Shown piece by piece: positions 22,801-33,289 of a stretch of 64,000 bases of DNA; position 1 is the first letter of the stretch, and each line of letters starts with the position of its first letter. Where the stretch lies: the NCBI RefSeq assembly GCF_032854445.1, contig NC_088306.1:16151764-16215763 (forward strand), in the 5' to 3' direction. The translations under genes and the position numbers were made by a program. The notes under the pieces were generated by a model that was not told where the DNA came from, searched no databases, and saw nothing but the letters and a program-made list of their open reading frames with translations. The stretch comes from Liolophura sinensis (taxonomy: Eukaryota > Mollusca > Polyplacophora > Chitonida > Chitonidae).

Positions 22801-25800
22801 AGGTCTGTCAGCAACCTGCAGATGGTCCTGGGTTTTCCCACATTCTGCCGGGTTCCTCCCACCATAATGCTGGCCGCCGTCGTATAAGAGAAATATTTTT
22901 GAATACAGCGTAAAACACAAATCAAATATATAAAAAAAAATAAATAAAGTAAAGTAAGACGATGGTTTTTATTTATATTATTTATTTATTTGATTGGTTT
23001 CTCGCCATGATCAAGAATTTTTTACCTATCTGACGGAGGTGAGGTTTATGGGTAGAGGAGGCAACTGATTTTCGCCAGACACCTGACAAGCCTCTTAATT
23101 TAAAGCGGCAGCGTAAACAGTTAAAATTGGATTCGACCTCGCGACCCCATTGATGAAGAATTTGATAGTCACATTGAAGAAGATTAATGCTATCTGAAAC
23201 TGTATTGTAGTTTACATCTTCATTTATGGCTTTAATGTTTCTTTTTAAAACGTCAAAGACGGCGTAGAACACCAATCAAATAAATAAATAAAGGTCCAAA
23301 GTGATGACTGTCGTCCAGGCTTAATCTGGCTGGACGTCAAGAGTTAGACTGTACAGGTACGTGTATGAAGGTTACCGACGGAGTAAAATTCCGCCGTACA
23401 TACTTACCTAGGTATAATTTTATAGTTTTATATAGATCTGTGCGTCGAAACAGACATCCGTATACCAGCCGTTAATCAAAAAGGATGTCTCACCTCAGAA
23501 AGTATATAAAGTACGAAAATAGGACGGAATCATGCAAAGAGAAGCAGTCAGCAGTTTTTATTTGATGTTGGAAAGCCTGTCCTAGGTGACACAGTTAATT
23601 CAGAATTCAAATCGATAACCTATTGATGTACTGCATTTATAAATTGTGACAATACACTTTAAAATCATTTGTGTTATAGTATTTAGTGATTTCGGCGTAA
23701 TTCTGTTTTCCGTTTCGTTTAAGCCGCGCTGTTCTTCTTTGGATTGGGTGATATTTTCCACGAAAGGGCGCTGCTGGTAGTGTCTGGGATACTCGCAGCT
23801 TCCGGATTCGTCGTTGTTTGCTTCAGCAAAACGATTCAAGATGTTTACCTTCTGGGGTTTTGCACAGGTGTAAAAGAATATATTCTACACTTATCATAAC
23901 ATAAGGTTTCATATTCAACAAAACATCCTGTTAGTCTTATACAATCTTTATTGCTGAATTCATAAGACATATATTCTGTAAATTAACAGAATAATCTGCG
24001 GCAATAATACAATATATTTAAACATCACTCAGGCAACAGATTTTCTGTCAAATTTAACAAATTATGTTTTGAGAATATATATGAGACACAGTATAATTAT
24101 TACCATTTATATTTTTGTTTTTAATGTTATTATTATTTTTTACTTTAGGTGAAATACTGGTTTATTCTTAGTAAAAAGCGACAAGGTATGACATGTCAGT
24201 GAATCCATTCTTGCCCATGGGTATGCAATACTTTGCATCCCCTACTCCATTCTATCTCAATTTACTTTCACTTTCAGGAGTGTCCATGCAAATATGCAAC
24301 GCATGCGCGTCCACGATTGGCTGGGAAATACTTCAAAAAACGATTCTCTTTCGCTGTTGGGTTGATAATGTCAGGAGTAAGCTTGGGAACTTTAGCCTTC
24401 CCGCCATTTCTGCAATGGCTATTTGACGAGTTCACGTTTAGGGGAGCAGCCTTAATCATGTCGGGCATTTCACTCAATATTCTTGTATCTTCTGCGTTGA
24501 TGCGTCCCAAACTCACACTAAGGACGTTAAGATCGTCAGAAAAGAGTAGAATCACGGAGAAGATTGAATTGGTTGATTTGTTGCCGGTCCATAAAATAAC
24601 TAAAGAAGACATGGGAAAGTTAGCGGAGAGAAAATGTGATTTAGTTCTCAGGAGCGACAGTTGGGGTAAAATTGAGAATTGTAGAGCTCTTATTTTGGAA
24701 AAGCAACGTGAGGAAGAGAGTCTTGTGACAGAAAATGAGAACAACTGTTCCAGAAGCTTGACCTTGGGAAACACCTGTCCGACAAGGTCGCCTTTCTGTA
24801 CCACTCTCTTAATATCCATGAAAGACTTCGCTCTTCAGCCGCCTAAAGATAAAACAAAGAAACCTTCATGGCGAAAGATTTTATTGATGAGTTTTACCTT
24901 TTTCAAAGACCCGTCATTTCTACTATTTGAATTGTTTATTTTCCTCCTGACCATTGGATGCGACGGAGTGATCCAGTTTTACCCTCTATACACAAAAGAG
25001 AAAGGAATGTCGGAATACCAATCAGCCTTTCTTTTGTCCATCGTCGGCGCTGCGGACTTAGCCGGGAGGCTGGTTTCCGGGGTCATAGGAGATTGTGGCT
25101 TATCCCAACGTTACAAACAGGTCAGTTTGTCCTCCAACATTTCGCATGTAAAATATAGCACCTGGAATTAATCCGAAAACTACTATGCCAAAACACACTT
25201 AACTTTACATATTGCAGTATTACAAGTATTACTTTTGTTTATAGCAGCCGAAACAGATAAGGTGTTGTATTTAATGTCGTATATAAGATATTTTAAATAA
25301 AATAGCACATTATAAATTCAGTACATACATGAAATATGTAATAAGCCTAGTTGTGGTTATTTAATATAAACGACTACAGAACAGACAGTAAAACCCGAGC
25401 AGCGACGACAGTGTTGTAGTTGACAGATCGTGAGGTCTAACTGGTGACGTACGGCCTCCTATCAGTTTACACAGCTGAACGTGCAAACCATTTAACAATA
25501 AAACAGGTTTCCTTTTCATACAACCAAAGTCTTTAACTTATTTCATTGATATTTGGCTGACATGATATATGGGAGAGAGGATAGAAAATGGAATATTTTC
25601 TACCACATTTTCACCCATTTTTTCTGAACAAACAGGTTGTAGTTTGCCAGTTCATGCTCGGCACTGCTTGCTTCCTGTCAAGATTCAGCACACAGTTCTG
25701 GTCTCAGGTCATCTTTGCGATTGTGGTGGGAATTAACTACGGAGCATCGTACTCCTGTCGAGCTGTGCTGTTGGTGGAGCTCTTCGGCCTATCTACCCTA

Positions 25801-27477
25801 CCCAGACGGATCGGCATCAACAGCTTCCTGACCGGCGCAGGACACGCCACGGGCCATCCGGTTCTCGGTAAGTCTCTTTTCGAATGCAAACCAAGCATTT
25901 ACATTGGTAAATTAAGGTTTATAAGTGATAATTGAACAGGAATTGCCATTAAGTCTTATCTGCTCAAGAACATATACATCATCTGTTCTAATATTTTCAC
26001 CTAAAATTAATATTTTGAATCACTGATCACTCCAATGACTTCTTGTAACAAACCACAGGCTACGTCAGAACCCGGGTCATGTCATTCCAAAGACATTTCA
26101 AAGATACGTGGTAGGCGTACTTGCTGCTGCCTCGCTTGGCGATCAGCATTGAACTGTTAGAGCAAGGAAGCAGGACTGGTTGACCCAGTGTTAGTATAAT
26201 GTGACTGGGTGGGGTGTCATGTCTGGTGTCTTCGGCAAGACTCCTCAGCGGCAGCAGCACTTTGATGGCATGCACTCGCCCTGCCACAAGCAGACACAGT
26301 AAATGTACACACACCTAATGACCCTGTCGTCGTCATATGACCAAAATTGTTAAGAACCACGTAAAAAAACGCCCTGCATAGGTACATACATGATGTTGTA
26401 CTTCATATACACGGCAAACTGGACAAGGGAGGAAAAAAACAGTATATTGCCACTTTGCCAACACCACCCGCCTTTGCCGCTCTCACTAAAATGAACCGAT
26501 TTCACTAAAATATTTGCCATCTTGGTCATTAATAATTAAATTGTTTTTGGTAGCAACTACATGGCATATTTAACAAAATTTTCCTCCCACATAGAAAATT
26601 TTATACACAATGAGGGCCCCCACGGGTGGGCCGAAAGTTGGCTGGAATCGGCGGTAATTGTGTGATACCGCTTGCATTTCTCACGTTTTGAACATCTCCA
26701 TTTTTAAACCTTCATAACTCGTATTTACTTCGGCCCTCATTCCTATCAGCAATAGTATACCATTGACTAGAAACTAAACGGTTTTTTTATAAAAAGAAAG
26801 CAACTTTACGTCTGGTCTGCCATTTACCTTCATTACAAAAATCGTGCCTCTTCCTGACTGAAAATCAGTCAATCAAACACTGATGTTGTTGGCAGACGTC
26901 ACTTCTTCCTCTGATTCAAAGCCAATCTATCAAACATTAAGATATGTTTCTAGGGGCTATGCTCCCGATTTGAAGTCAATCAATAAAACATTTCCTTCAT
27001 GAAGGCGTTAGACCTTCTAATTCAAAGTCAATGTATCACACATTTGGCTTTTTTCCCAAAGGCCTCGGCTCCTCATTCAAATTCAATAAATCAAACATTT
27101 CCTTATCTCCCCAGGGAAACGGGTTCTACATAAAAGTCAATGAATCAAATATATTTGCTTATGTTCTCGGAGCCTCGCTCCTCACCGATCAATCAAACAT
27201 TTCCTTATGCTCCCAGTGGCCTCGTTTATCACTGAAAGCCAATTAATGGAACACTTCATGTCCCGATGTGTGTTGCGCGTCATCACTCCTTCTGATTCAA
27301 AGTCAGTCAATCAAACACTTGCTTATTTTCGCAGGAGCTTTGCGAGACGTCACTGGAGATTTCAACGTTCCTCTTCAACTGATTGGCATTGTGTTCTTGG
27401 CGAGTGGATCTAGTCTTTTGGCCACAGGAATAATAAAACGTTGTCAGCGCCGACGAAAAACCAGCGCGAGTATTTAA
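19772..27477 (+). CDS. Gene C: SLC16/MCT-like transporter with one-base frameshift
   Basis: Six coding exons (19772-19883, 22436-22579, 23724-23867, 24278-25120, 25636-25867, 27335-27477), all GT-AG. After allowing for one extra base the product is 538 residues, the closest relative of gene B in this window. Landmarks: QDHGWAWVVAL (27-37), Arg51, YFKKRFSFAVG in helix 5, and ADLAGR in helix 8. Exon 4 is 843 nt, while splice phases on both sides require 842. Against gene B the extra base is one T of ATT at 24316-24318. Read as given, translation stops at TGA 24424-24426 after about 180 residues. All other exons are intact with no further stops, so this is either a very young pseudogene, a polymorphism or a sequence error. 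The frame is also open upstream of 19772 (ATG at 19655); I chose 19772 because exon 1 then has exactly the length of gene B exon 1. Confidence 0.88.
19960..20110 (+). mobile_element. SINE 3' half in gene C intron 1
   Basis: GGTCACCAGCAACATTCGGA, TTTTCCCCGGGCTCTATCCG, GTGTAAGTGAAATATTCTGG, AAAACACCAAGCAAATAAAC. Confidence 0.85.
20424..20600 (+). mobile_element. Second SINE family, tRNA head and body
   Basis: The tRNA-like head has TTAGAGCGTCCGCCTGAAAG and B-box-like GGGATCAAAACCGGG. The body CTTGCTGCTGCCTCGCTTGG, CGCAGCACTTTGGCGGC is shared with copies at 26.1 and 29.0 kb. Confidence 0.82.
20601..20875 (-). mobile_element. Second SINE family, inverted copy abutting the previous one
   Basis: The reversed tail GGTTTAACGTCGTACTTAAC, TTTTTCAGCCATATGACGAC is followed by a body with GTAAGTCGCCCCGCCAGAGC and ATACGGGTCAACCAGTCG. 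Together with the previous element it forms a tail-to-tail pair, or one copy inserted into another. Confidence 0.75.
21048..21352 (-). mobile_element. Full-length tRNA-derived SINE with 13-bp target-site duplication
   Basis: The body spans 21061-21339 and is flanked by perfect copies of ACCAGTGGTATAT (21048-21060 and 21340-21352). On the minus strand: tRNA head TGGCTCAGTTGATTAGCGCG (A-box-like), a B-box-like GTGAGTTCAAGTCCAG, middle block CAACCTGCGGATGGTCGTGG, GCCAGCATTATGG block reversed, tail GTGAAATATTCTTGAGTACG, CGTAAAACACCAATCAAATA, then AAATA repeats. It is the best reference copy in the window and a fairly recent insertion into gene C intron 1. Confidence 0.95.
22020..22335. repeat. 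Imperfect ~75-bp tandem repeat in gene C intron 1
   Basis: Four degenerate copies containing AGAAAGGAAACCACCATTTC, TTAGCAGGTACCTGT and TCTCTTGACG. Each carries a donor-like AG-GTAC. Confidence 0.7.
22436..22579 (+). CDS. Gene C exon 2
   Basis: 144 nt, acceptor gtttcag, donor gtgggt. It encodes AGLLAVFLALGVYRSLGILL and FCAGIGQCLS. Confidence 0.9.
22740..22946 (+). mobile_element. SINE without head
   Basis: GAGTTCAAGTCCAGCTCATG, GTCAGCAACCTGCAGATGGT, CACCATAATGCTGGCCGCCG, TCGTATAAGAGAAATATTTT, AAAACACAAATCAAATATAT. Confidence 0.88.
22978..23290 (-). mobile_element. SINE-like element bounded by inverted tails
   Basis: The left end TATTTATTTATTTGATTGG and right end CACCAATCAAATAAATAAAT are inverted copies of the SINE tail. 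The interior has B-box-like GATTCGACCTCGCGACCCC and a body not seen in the common family. It could be one element plus a second tail, or a fold-back unit. Confidence 0.65.
23724..23867 (+). CDS. Gene C exon 3
   Basis: 144 nt, acceptor gtttaag, donor gtgtaa. It encodes GLGDIFHERALLVVSGILAA and ends LLGFCTG. Confidence 0.9.
23911..24062 (+). other. Intron 3 segment conserved with gene B
   Basis: Partner of 11460-11611 (minus strand). Shared words include ATTCAACA, CTGTTAGTC, AATCTGCGGCAATAA and CATCACTCAGGCAACAGA. It ends about 215 nt before exon 4 in C, against about 60 nt in B. Confidence 0.75.
24278..25120 (+). CDS. Gene C exon 4, frameshifted
   Basis: Acceptor ctttcag, donor gtcagt. The first 13 codons (VSMQICNACAST) are in the entering frame; the rest, from AGKYFKKRFSFAVG to GDCGLSQRYKQ, is one base out. 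The extra base is at 24316-24318. The exon keeps full likeness to gene B on both sides of the break. Confidence 0.9.
25636..25867 (+). CDS. Gene C exon 5
   Basis: Acceptor acaaacag, donor gtaagt. It encodes MLGTACFLSRFSTQFWSQVI to TGAGHATGHPVLG. In gene B this sequence is continuous with exon 4. Confidence 0.9.
26054..26365 (+). mobile_element. Second SINE family copy in gene C last intron
   Basis: CTTGCTGCTGCCTCGCTTGG, AGGACTGGTTGACCCAGTGT, TGACTGGGTGGGGTGTCATG, CCTGCCACAAGCAGACACAG, then a tail CGTCATATGACCAAAATTG. Confidence 0.85.
26860..27334 (+). repeat. Degenerate tandem array of a splice-acceptor segment
   Basis: About eight copies, spaced about 45-60 bp, of the last part of the intron: GATTCAAAGTCAGTCAATCA, AACACTTGCTTATTTTCGCAG, followed by copies of the first exon bases (AGACGTCACT recurs near 26.89 kb). 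Acceptor-like ends recur at 27114 (ctccccag), 27216 (gctcccag) and the real one at 27334 (tttcgcag). Confidence 0.75.
27335..27477 (+). CDS. Gene C exon 6: last helix and C-terminus
   Basis: Acceptor attttcgcag. It encodes ALRDVTGDFNVPLQLIGIVF, helix 12 and a basic tail ending RRRKTSASI. The stop is at 27475-27477; an ATTAAA at about 27571 is a possible polyadenylation signal. Confidence 0.92.
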
Positions 27478-28324
27478 ACCGCCTGACAATAGCAAAATGA
27501 TGGCATACAATATAAGTTAACTAGCTATGTAAACATAACGAGTTGAAACTTTCCTAGCAGGATTACGAACATTAAAGCAAATTTTCACAAGACTGTTTAC
27601 AAATGTTTCTCTTCCCTGTGCTCGTACAAGAATATATACAAGGTGCTCTGTCTGGGTTTTCTTTTTCATAGTCTTATATCAGCGAAAGGGAACCCATAAA
27701 TGTTTTTACATTGTTTTATGTATAAGTGTTTTGTGAAATAGAAACCAATAGAACCTTTAGCAATGTGTGTTGATGCAGGATGCGTAGAGAAGTACACGTC
27801 TGGGGTCGCGCAGGATTCGTAGAGAAGTACACGTATGGGTCGTGCAGGATGTTAAGAAATGTGTGGTATCACATATGGGGATATCTTGGAAACCACGGTA
27901 GCAAGAGCAGCATTCCGATTACGCTTTGATACCGGTTGTTTAAAGAACGTCACTTTTTGTGGATCAGTCTACTTTTCTGTTTCCCGAATTTTTGCACGAG
28001 TATTCTTCTTACTGCAGACAATCAGACTTTGGCCAATCACGCCAAGCACAGAGGAATCCAGCTCTCCGTATTTCGTCTGCGGCTTAAGGTCCGGCAGTTG
28101 ACCTACCGATGATCGGTTGAAAACGGTCTGCGATAAACAGCAAATGAATAATGTTGGATGGTACAAAGAGTAGCCAATTGGAAGACGTTTTACTTGGAGA
28201 CTGCGCCATTAAATAGTAGGTACATGTATATGTACCATTTCAATTTAATAGAATTGCGGTAACCGTTGTGTGTTGACGTTACGGAGGCCCCTAAAATAGT
28301 TTGACGTACCATTGTTGGACTGTA

Positions 28325-28372
28325 GAATGAATGTTTAATGCCACATCGGCAATATTTCTGCCATATAAAGGT
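28325..28372 (-). mobile_element. SINE tail fragment, variant
   Basis: GTTTAATGCCACATCGGCAA, TATTTCTGCCATAT: a reversed tail variant. Confidence 0.6.
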
Positions 28373-28925
28373 AACAGTAACAGTTTTATGTTTATAGTCA
28401 AAGAAATTACATAACCTTCCTTCTTCTAAGAGCAATGCGAAATACTAAAAACTTCAGCTTTCGTGAGAAATGGATTCTGTGCGATTCTCATTTGGACTTA
28501 AGCTCGGTATGGTGGGAATATTCTAGAACCCCCTACTCCCATTGTTGTTGGGATCTTCTCGTTAATACACGATCAACAGCATTGTCTTGTGTGGTCTTGT
28601 ATGAAGCTCCCAGCAATCCACATACCTTCTCCGATACAACATCTGTCACAGGCGGAAGAGTTTGTTAGTAACTTGCCAAACAAATCGGTTTCCTCCACGT
28701 TCAAAAACAATCAAACAAATAAAGGTTCACAAAGCCAAGTCACTTTACCTGATGTACGTGTATGATAACTAGGACTATTATAAACCAAAATTGTTTTATG
28801 TAGTGTGATGATGGCACTGTTTGCGGTGTTTCCTGATCTGTTTCTGTTTGACAAGTTTCCATCTAAAGTTACCTTCAACCTGACACCATGCCAACTTAAC
28901 ATATCCTTATATACTGCTTCGATCG

Positions 28926-29285
28926 CATAAAGGATAGAGCGTCCACCTCGAAGTCGGGGGACACGGAATCAAACCCGGATCGGGTCGTACCAAAGACTAC
29001 AAAAATGATACTTGCTGCTGCCTCGCTTGGCGCCCAGCACTGAGAGGTTAGAACAAGGAAACATGACTGGTTAATCCGGTGTCAGACTAATGTGACTGGA
29101 TGAGTTGTCAGCATAACGTGGCTGGCTGGAGAGTCATGTCTGGTGTCTTCTGGTGATACCTTAGCAGCGGCAGCACTTTGGTAGCATGGGCTTGCCCCGC
29201 CCACAAGAAGACACAGTATATATATACACACACATAATGACTCCTCAACGTCATATGGCTGAAAATTGTTGAAGGACAAGACAGC
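28926..29285 (+). mobile_element. Second SINE family, long copy
   Basis: Head GGATAGAGCGTCCACCTCGA and B-box-like GGAATCAAACCCGG, body CTTGCTGCTGCCTCGCTTGG, GACTGGTTAATCCGGTGTCA, an internal short duplication around GTGACTGGATGAG / GTGGCTGGCTGGAG, then tail CGTCATATGGCTGAAAATTG. Confidence 0.87.
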
Positions 29286-30499
29286 ACCTGGCTAAAACAT
29301 ATTTTAACCAAAAGCAGGATACTCAAGCCTTCAAAAAAGTATCACAGTTTATTATTTTAATGAGATTTCGCCCAATAACATGTAGAACAAAATGACAATA
29401 GTGCACAAATGGCTGGTGTGAGTCAAGGCCGTCATCTCCAGAATTTTGTCCAATCAAACACGTTTCTATTAGATTGCGCGGCCTAAGCTGTGACGTAGCC
29501 TTTACCCATTCATTACATGAAGTGACATATTATAACACGAAACTACCGCGTAAGACATTTTGAGATGGCTTAAAACGATTTACTTAGGTGTAGCCGAAGG
29601 GTCATATTTATCTGTGGAACAGGTCTGTATCATTTACGGACCACCACAGACTTAAAATCAGTTGATTTACAAACTGTCAGTGTAGCTTAATATTCAACGA
29701 CAATATGATAAATTTTTGTCGTCCATTTTAACGTTTAGTGATCAGTTTCTAAATGACAAATATCAGAGTCAGTGCAAAATTCATCAGGGATGCCGAAGGT
29801 TTATGGGATTGAGAAGACGGCATCTCTCCGGACAACACTTCGAATTAATTAAAAATCTTATGATATAATTTTTTCCCCTGAATTTATTACAGCTGAAGAA
29901 TTTAAAATTTACTCCTTCGTCTTTCTCGCATACAATGGACGTTTTTTTCTGTTTTCTTTTATATAACACGGTAAAATTATTGAAACGCCGTGTTCAAGTC
30001 GAGGTGCTTTCTCTGACGTCCCCGGTAACTAGGTCAGCACTGCTTTCAACCTAGAAGCCACCGCTATAAAACTGAAGCACAAAAATCCAGCGACAGTCGA
30101 ATGCCTAGATCAGCCTCAGTGGTACTTTGATATATTGAGCATGAATCTAGTTGTACAACAATCCTATTGTAATTTTGTAAACATTTTATTGGGGTCAAAA
30201 TCACCAGCACAACTCCTCCGGAAGCTACGACCTGAACCAAAAATAGTCCGACAATGCATCTGAAACAGGTTCGCTGGAGTTCCTTGTTGTGTAGTAGGCC
30301 TACTGTATCAACAGCTCAAGCAATGGAAGAAATATTCTTCCAGCGTATCCAATTTTCGAGAAAACTATATTTGTCACTTGGGCCTTCGTCGCCGATTTAA
30401 TGCTGGTGTGAGATAATTTAAATGGTAATCTTTCAGTGGACATAAACATTGGTCAGGTGGTGTCTTTCACCTTAAGTACGTCGTTATGCCCCAAGCACG

Positions 30500-30545
30500 C
30501 ATACATACATACATACATACATACATACATACATACATACATAAA
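30500..30545. repeat. ATAC microsatellite
   Basis: About ten CATA/ATAC units, next to a SINE fragment. Confidence 0.95.
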
Positions 30546-30552
30546 TACTTAA

Positions 30553-30662
30553 ATACACACCCCGGTTTCACTCACCATAATGCTGGCCGAAGTGGTAGGC
30601 CTATAGGTGAAATATTCTTGAGTACGGCGTAAAACACCAATGAAATAAATAAATGAATAAAT
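30553..30662 (+). mobile_element. SINE 3' end
   Basis: CACCATAATGCTGGCCGAAG, GTGAAATATTCTTGAGTACG, GCGTAAAACACCAATGAAAT and an AAATAAATGAATAAAT tail. Confidence 0.9.
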
Positions 30663-31096
30663 ACACGCATGTATGCATGCATAAGCGTGCATTCAGTGCC
30701 ATTCTCGGACAAGTGTTTTTCAAGATGACCTATACCCATTTTCCTCGGGGTTCTTGTGGGATTTATTGTTTCACACTGTTCTCTTGTGTGATCTCTCATG
30801 TAAATCTCGTTGTTCCACTTTCCATTGGCCAATAGCACACAGCCGTTAATTTGCCATCGAGCCAATACTTTACACGGCTTGCGAGTCATGACGTCACCCG
30901 GCCAGTGCTAGGCAACAGATAACATACTCAAACAGTTCAGCTTTAATGGTCTGTTAGTTTTTGGTGGAAATGGTTAACATATTACTTTTTTTTAAATACC
31001 GGTAAAGTTTACAAACTAATACATATATAGCAAAAATATTGTCTGTAGGGAGTATTTACTGTGAAAATAAAGGCGCATCCTTAAACAACTCATAAC

Positions 31097-31335
31097 TATT
31101 TATTTATCTCATTGTCGTATAACGCCATGCTTATTCACTTATATTATGTCGGTCAGTTTATAGGTGGAGAAGACCGGAGTGACATAGATAAACCACCAAA
31201 CTTCGGCAACTTACTGGTGAACATTTCCGCCATGTGTGGGATAGAGATATGCACACTATATTGGTGGAAAACAGCTATTGACTGCGTAGACGGTCGAGTG
31301 AAAAGTGGGAGCAGAGGGTCTACCAACTCCCTGCA
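31097..31335 (-). mobile_element. SINE, second body type
   Basis: The reversed tail TTTATTTATCTCATTGTCGT, ATAACGCCATGC is followed by AAACCACCAAACTTCGGCAA, CTTACTGGTGAACATTTCC. This is the fuller copy of the body found near 1.0 kb. Confidence 0.7.
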
Positions 31336-32116
31336 TTGCAAAAGGATCAATGAATCAATGGCTGACAGCAAGTTCATGTTAACAAAAAAGATGCGTTTTA
31401 GATATTTCAAATTAGTGGACCGAATGAATAAGGGGAAGTCACTCTTAAAGAATATTTATTTGTACCTGATGACTGTTGAGTCGCGTCCCCTTGAGCCGAT
31501 ATTTCTGTTACACACAACTGTAGGGTTTAAAACGCAGCCTTTGGGTAAACATACACCCTAAGGTCACAACACCAGACTTTGTCACGGGAATTTACATTGT
31601 GTAAACAGTTTTGTTCCAGTTTGTATTGGCTCTCATTTGCTCTAAAAGACCTCTTGTCAAATTAGCCTAGATCAAATTATAGTACCCGTCCACTGTATGA
31701 AATTGTCTATGGTATGATTTTGTCTTATTTTGCCACAAATGTCCCAAACACAATGATCGCAAAACGAAAGCTGAAAATTTCCTGTCCGAGGATTGCATTA
31801 AATGAACCCACCTCTCAGAATACCTGAAAGATTGAGAGCTATTCAATATATTAGGCCTACCTTAAAGGATTAGTGTCCAGATTTTTCTACTGGTCTTAAT
31901 TATAAAAACTATAACCTTTCTAAACAGTATATTACCGAGAAGACTTCTCAGAAACGCAGAAATGACTTGTAATAAATGATAGGTATACTACCCTGTCCGG
32001 TCTACAGCCGGAAGCCCGGTACGGTTCAGCGGGTGACGTCATATATGTCCATACCCTGGCTGTCTAGGCTGTATAACCTGGGGATTTGTGTCGAAACGAT
32101 CCCATTTTTTTTTCAG

Positions 32117-32264
32117 ATGGATTCTATCTACACAGAAGTACATATACTGCCTCATCAGTTTGAATCTCTAGTGGAAGATGTTGAACTTCCGATTTATGCC
32201 GCTGACATTTCTTGCCAGACTTCAGATTCTGAGTTCTCAGACGTTGAATTTGATGTTTGTCAAG
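32117..32264 (+). CDS. Orphan exon candidate of unknown gene
   Basis: ATG follows a strong acceptor (nine T, then cag). It is open for 49 codons plus one base, then a donor-like gtattt. The product is acidic (MDSIYTEVHILPHQFESLVE and later TSDSEFSDVEFDVCQ). I do not recognise the family and find no partner exon, so it may be an exon of an unknown gene, of a transposon, or chance. Confidence 0.3.
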
Positions 32265-33289
32265 GTATTTCCAACCCCACTAGCAATAGGGACTGGTAAG
32301 CTATAGCTTTACCCTGTGTTACACTATATACATTTTGTGTGTTTATCAAAATTTAACAGTTATATACTATTCTTTCCGTCTGTCCCCTTCACAACAAATT
32401 TCGTTCTATTCCTCGCGATATTCAGAATCTTTACCTACACGTACATGCGATGACAACTGCGTGTTTATTTTCGGCCTTCCGAAAAGACAATGCCTATATA
32501 GCACTGTACAATATAAATACATGTATGATTAGAACATCGGTACTAGTGTACAAATCGAGATTTGCTTTTTCAGTTCAGTTAGCTTTCCGGTTTTTGTCCA
32601 CTGTGGTCCCATAGAAGCCAAATATTTAGAGTTCAGCTCTAGTTCTCTCGTAGTTTTCAGCTTTTTTTTGTGGTTAAGCCTCCAAAATTCTTCCATTGTG
32701 TTCTGTAAACCCGCGTCTTTCTGAAGGTCAGATCGTCTGGGAAGTTGAAAACACTAACCCCTGGGTTCTTCGATGACCTGATTTAAACAACCGTATGCAG
32801 AATAACAAATCATTTCGTGGAGAAATTCGATAAGCTTGTTGTCACTCTTGAAGTTTTTTGAACACTGAACCACGTGACGAAGCTCTGACAGCTCTCAAAG
32901 GTTCGACGAATGACGTATATCGAGTGTTGGCGAAAAACATGCATGAAACCAGCCTCATTATCTTGTGATTTTAAGTGCTATACTACTCAGATCAAAAATG
33001 CCGTGAAGAATTTTTGCACTGCGGAAAGGCGGAAAGTATGTCAAATAAGTATTACATAACAAACATGCGTAGATAGTACAAATACAGGATGTTATTATTT
33101 TTGCCAGCCAGTCAGTGTTATAGGGTTTGTGCCAAAAATTCATTCGTGAAAGCCTTCAACTTGACTTTGAGCTTTTGTACTCGAGAGAGAAAAAAACACA
33201 AATGTATCTATTTGAGTCTGTTCGACTCGAGCTGGATTTGAGCTCGCCACATGTAGACTGTGCAGACAACTTCAACTTAATCAGTTGAG

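Noticed and set aside
24274-24819. 181-codon minus-strand frame
   Set aside because: Shadow of gene C exon 4, which has clear MCT homology on the plus strand.
31112-31561. 149-codon plus frame
   Set aside because: Its first half is SINE sequence; no homology recognised in the rest.
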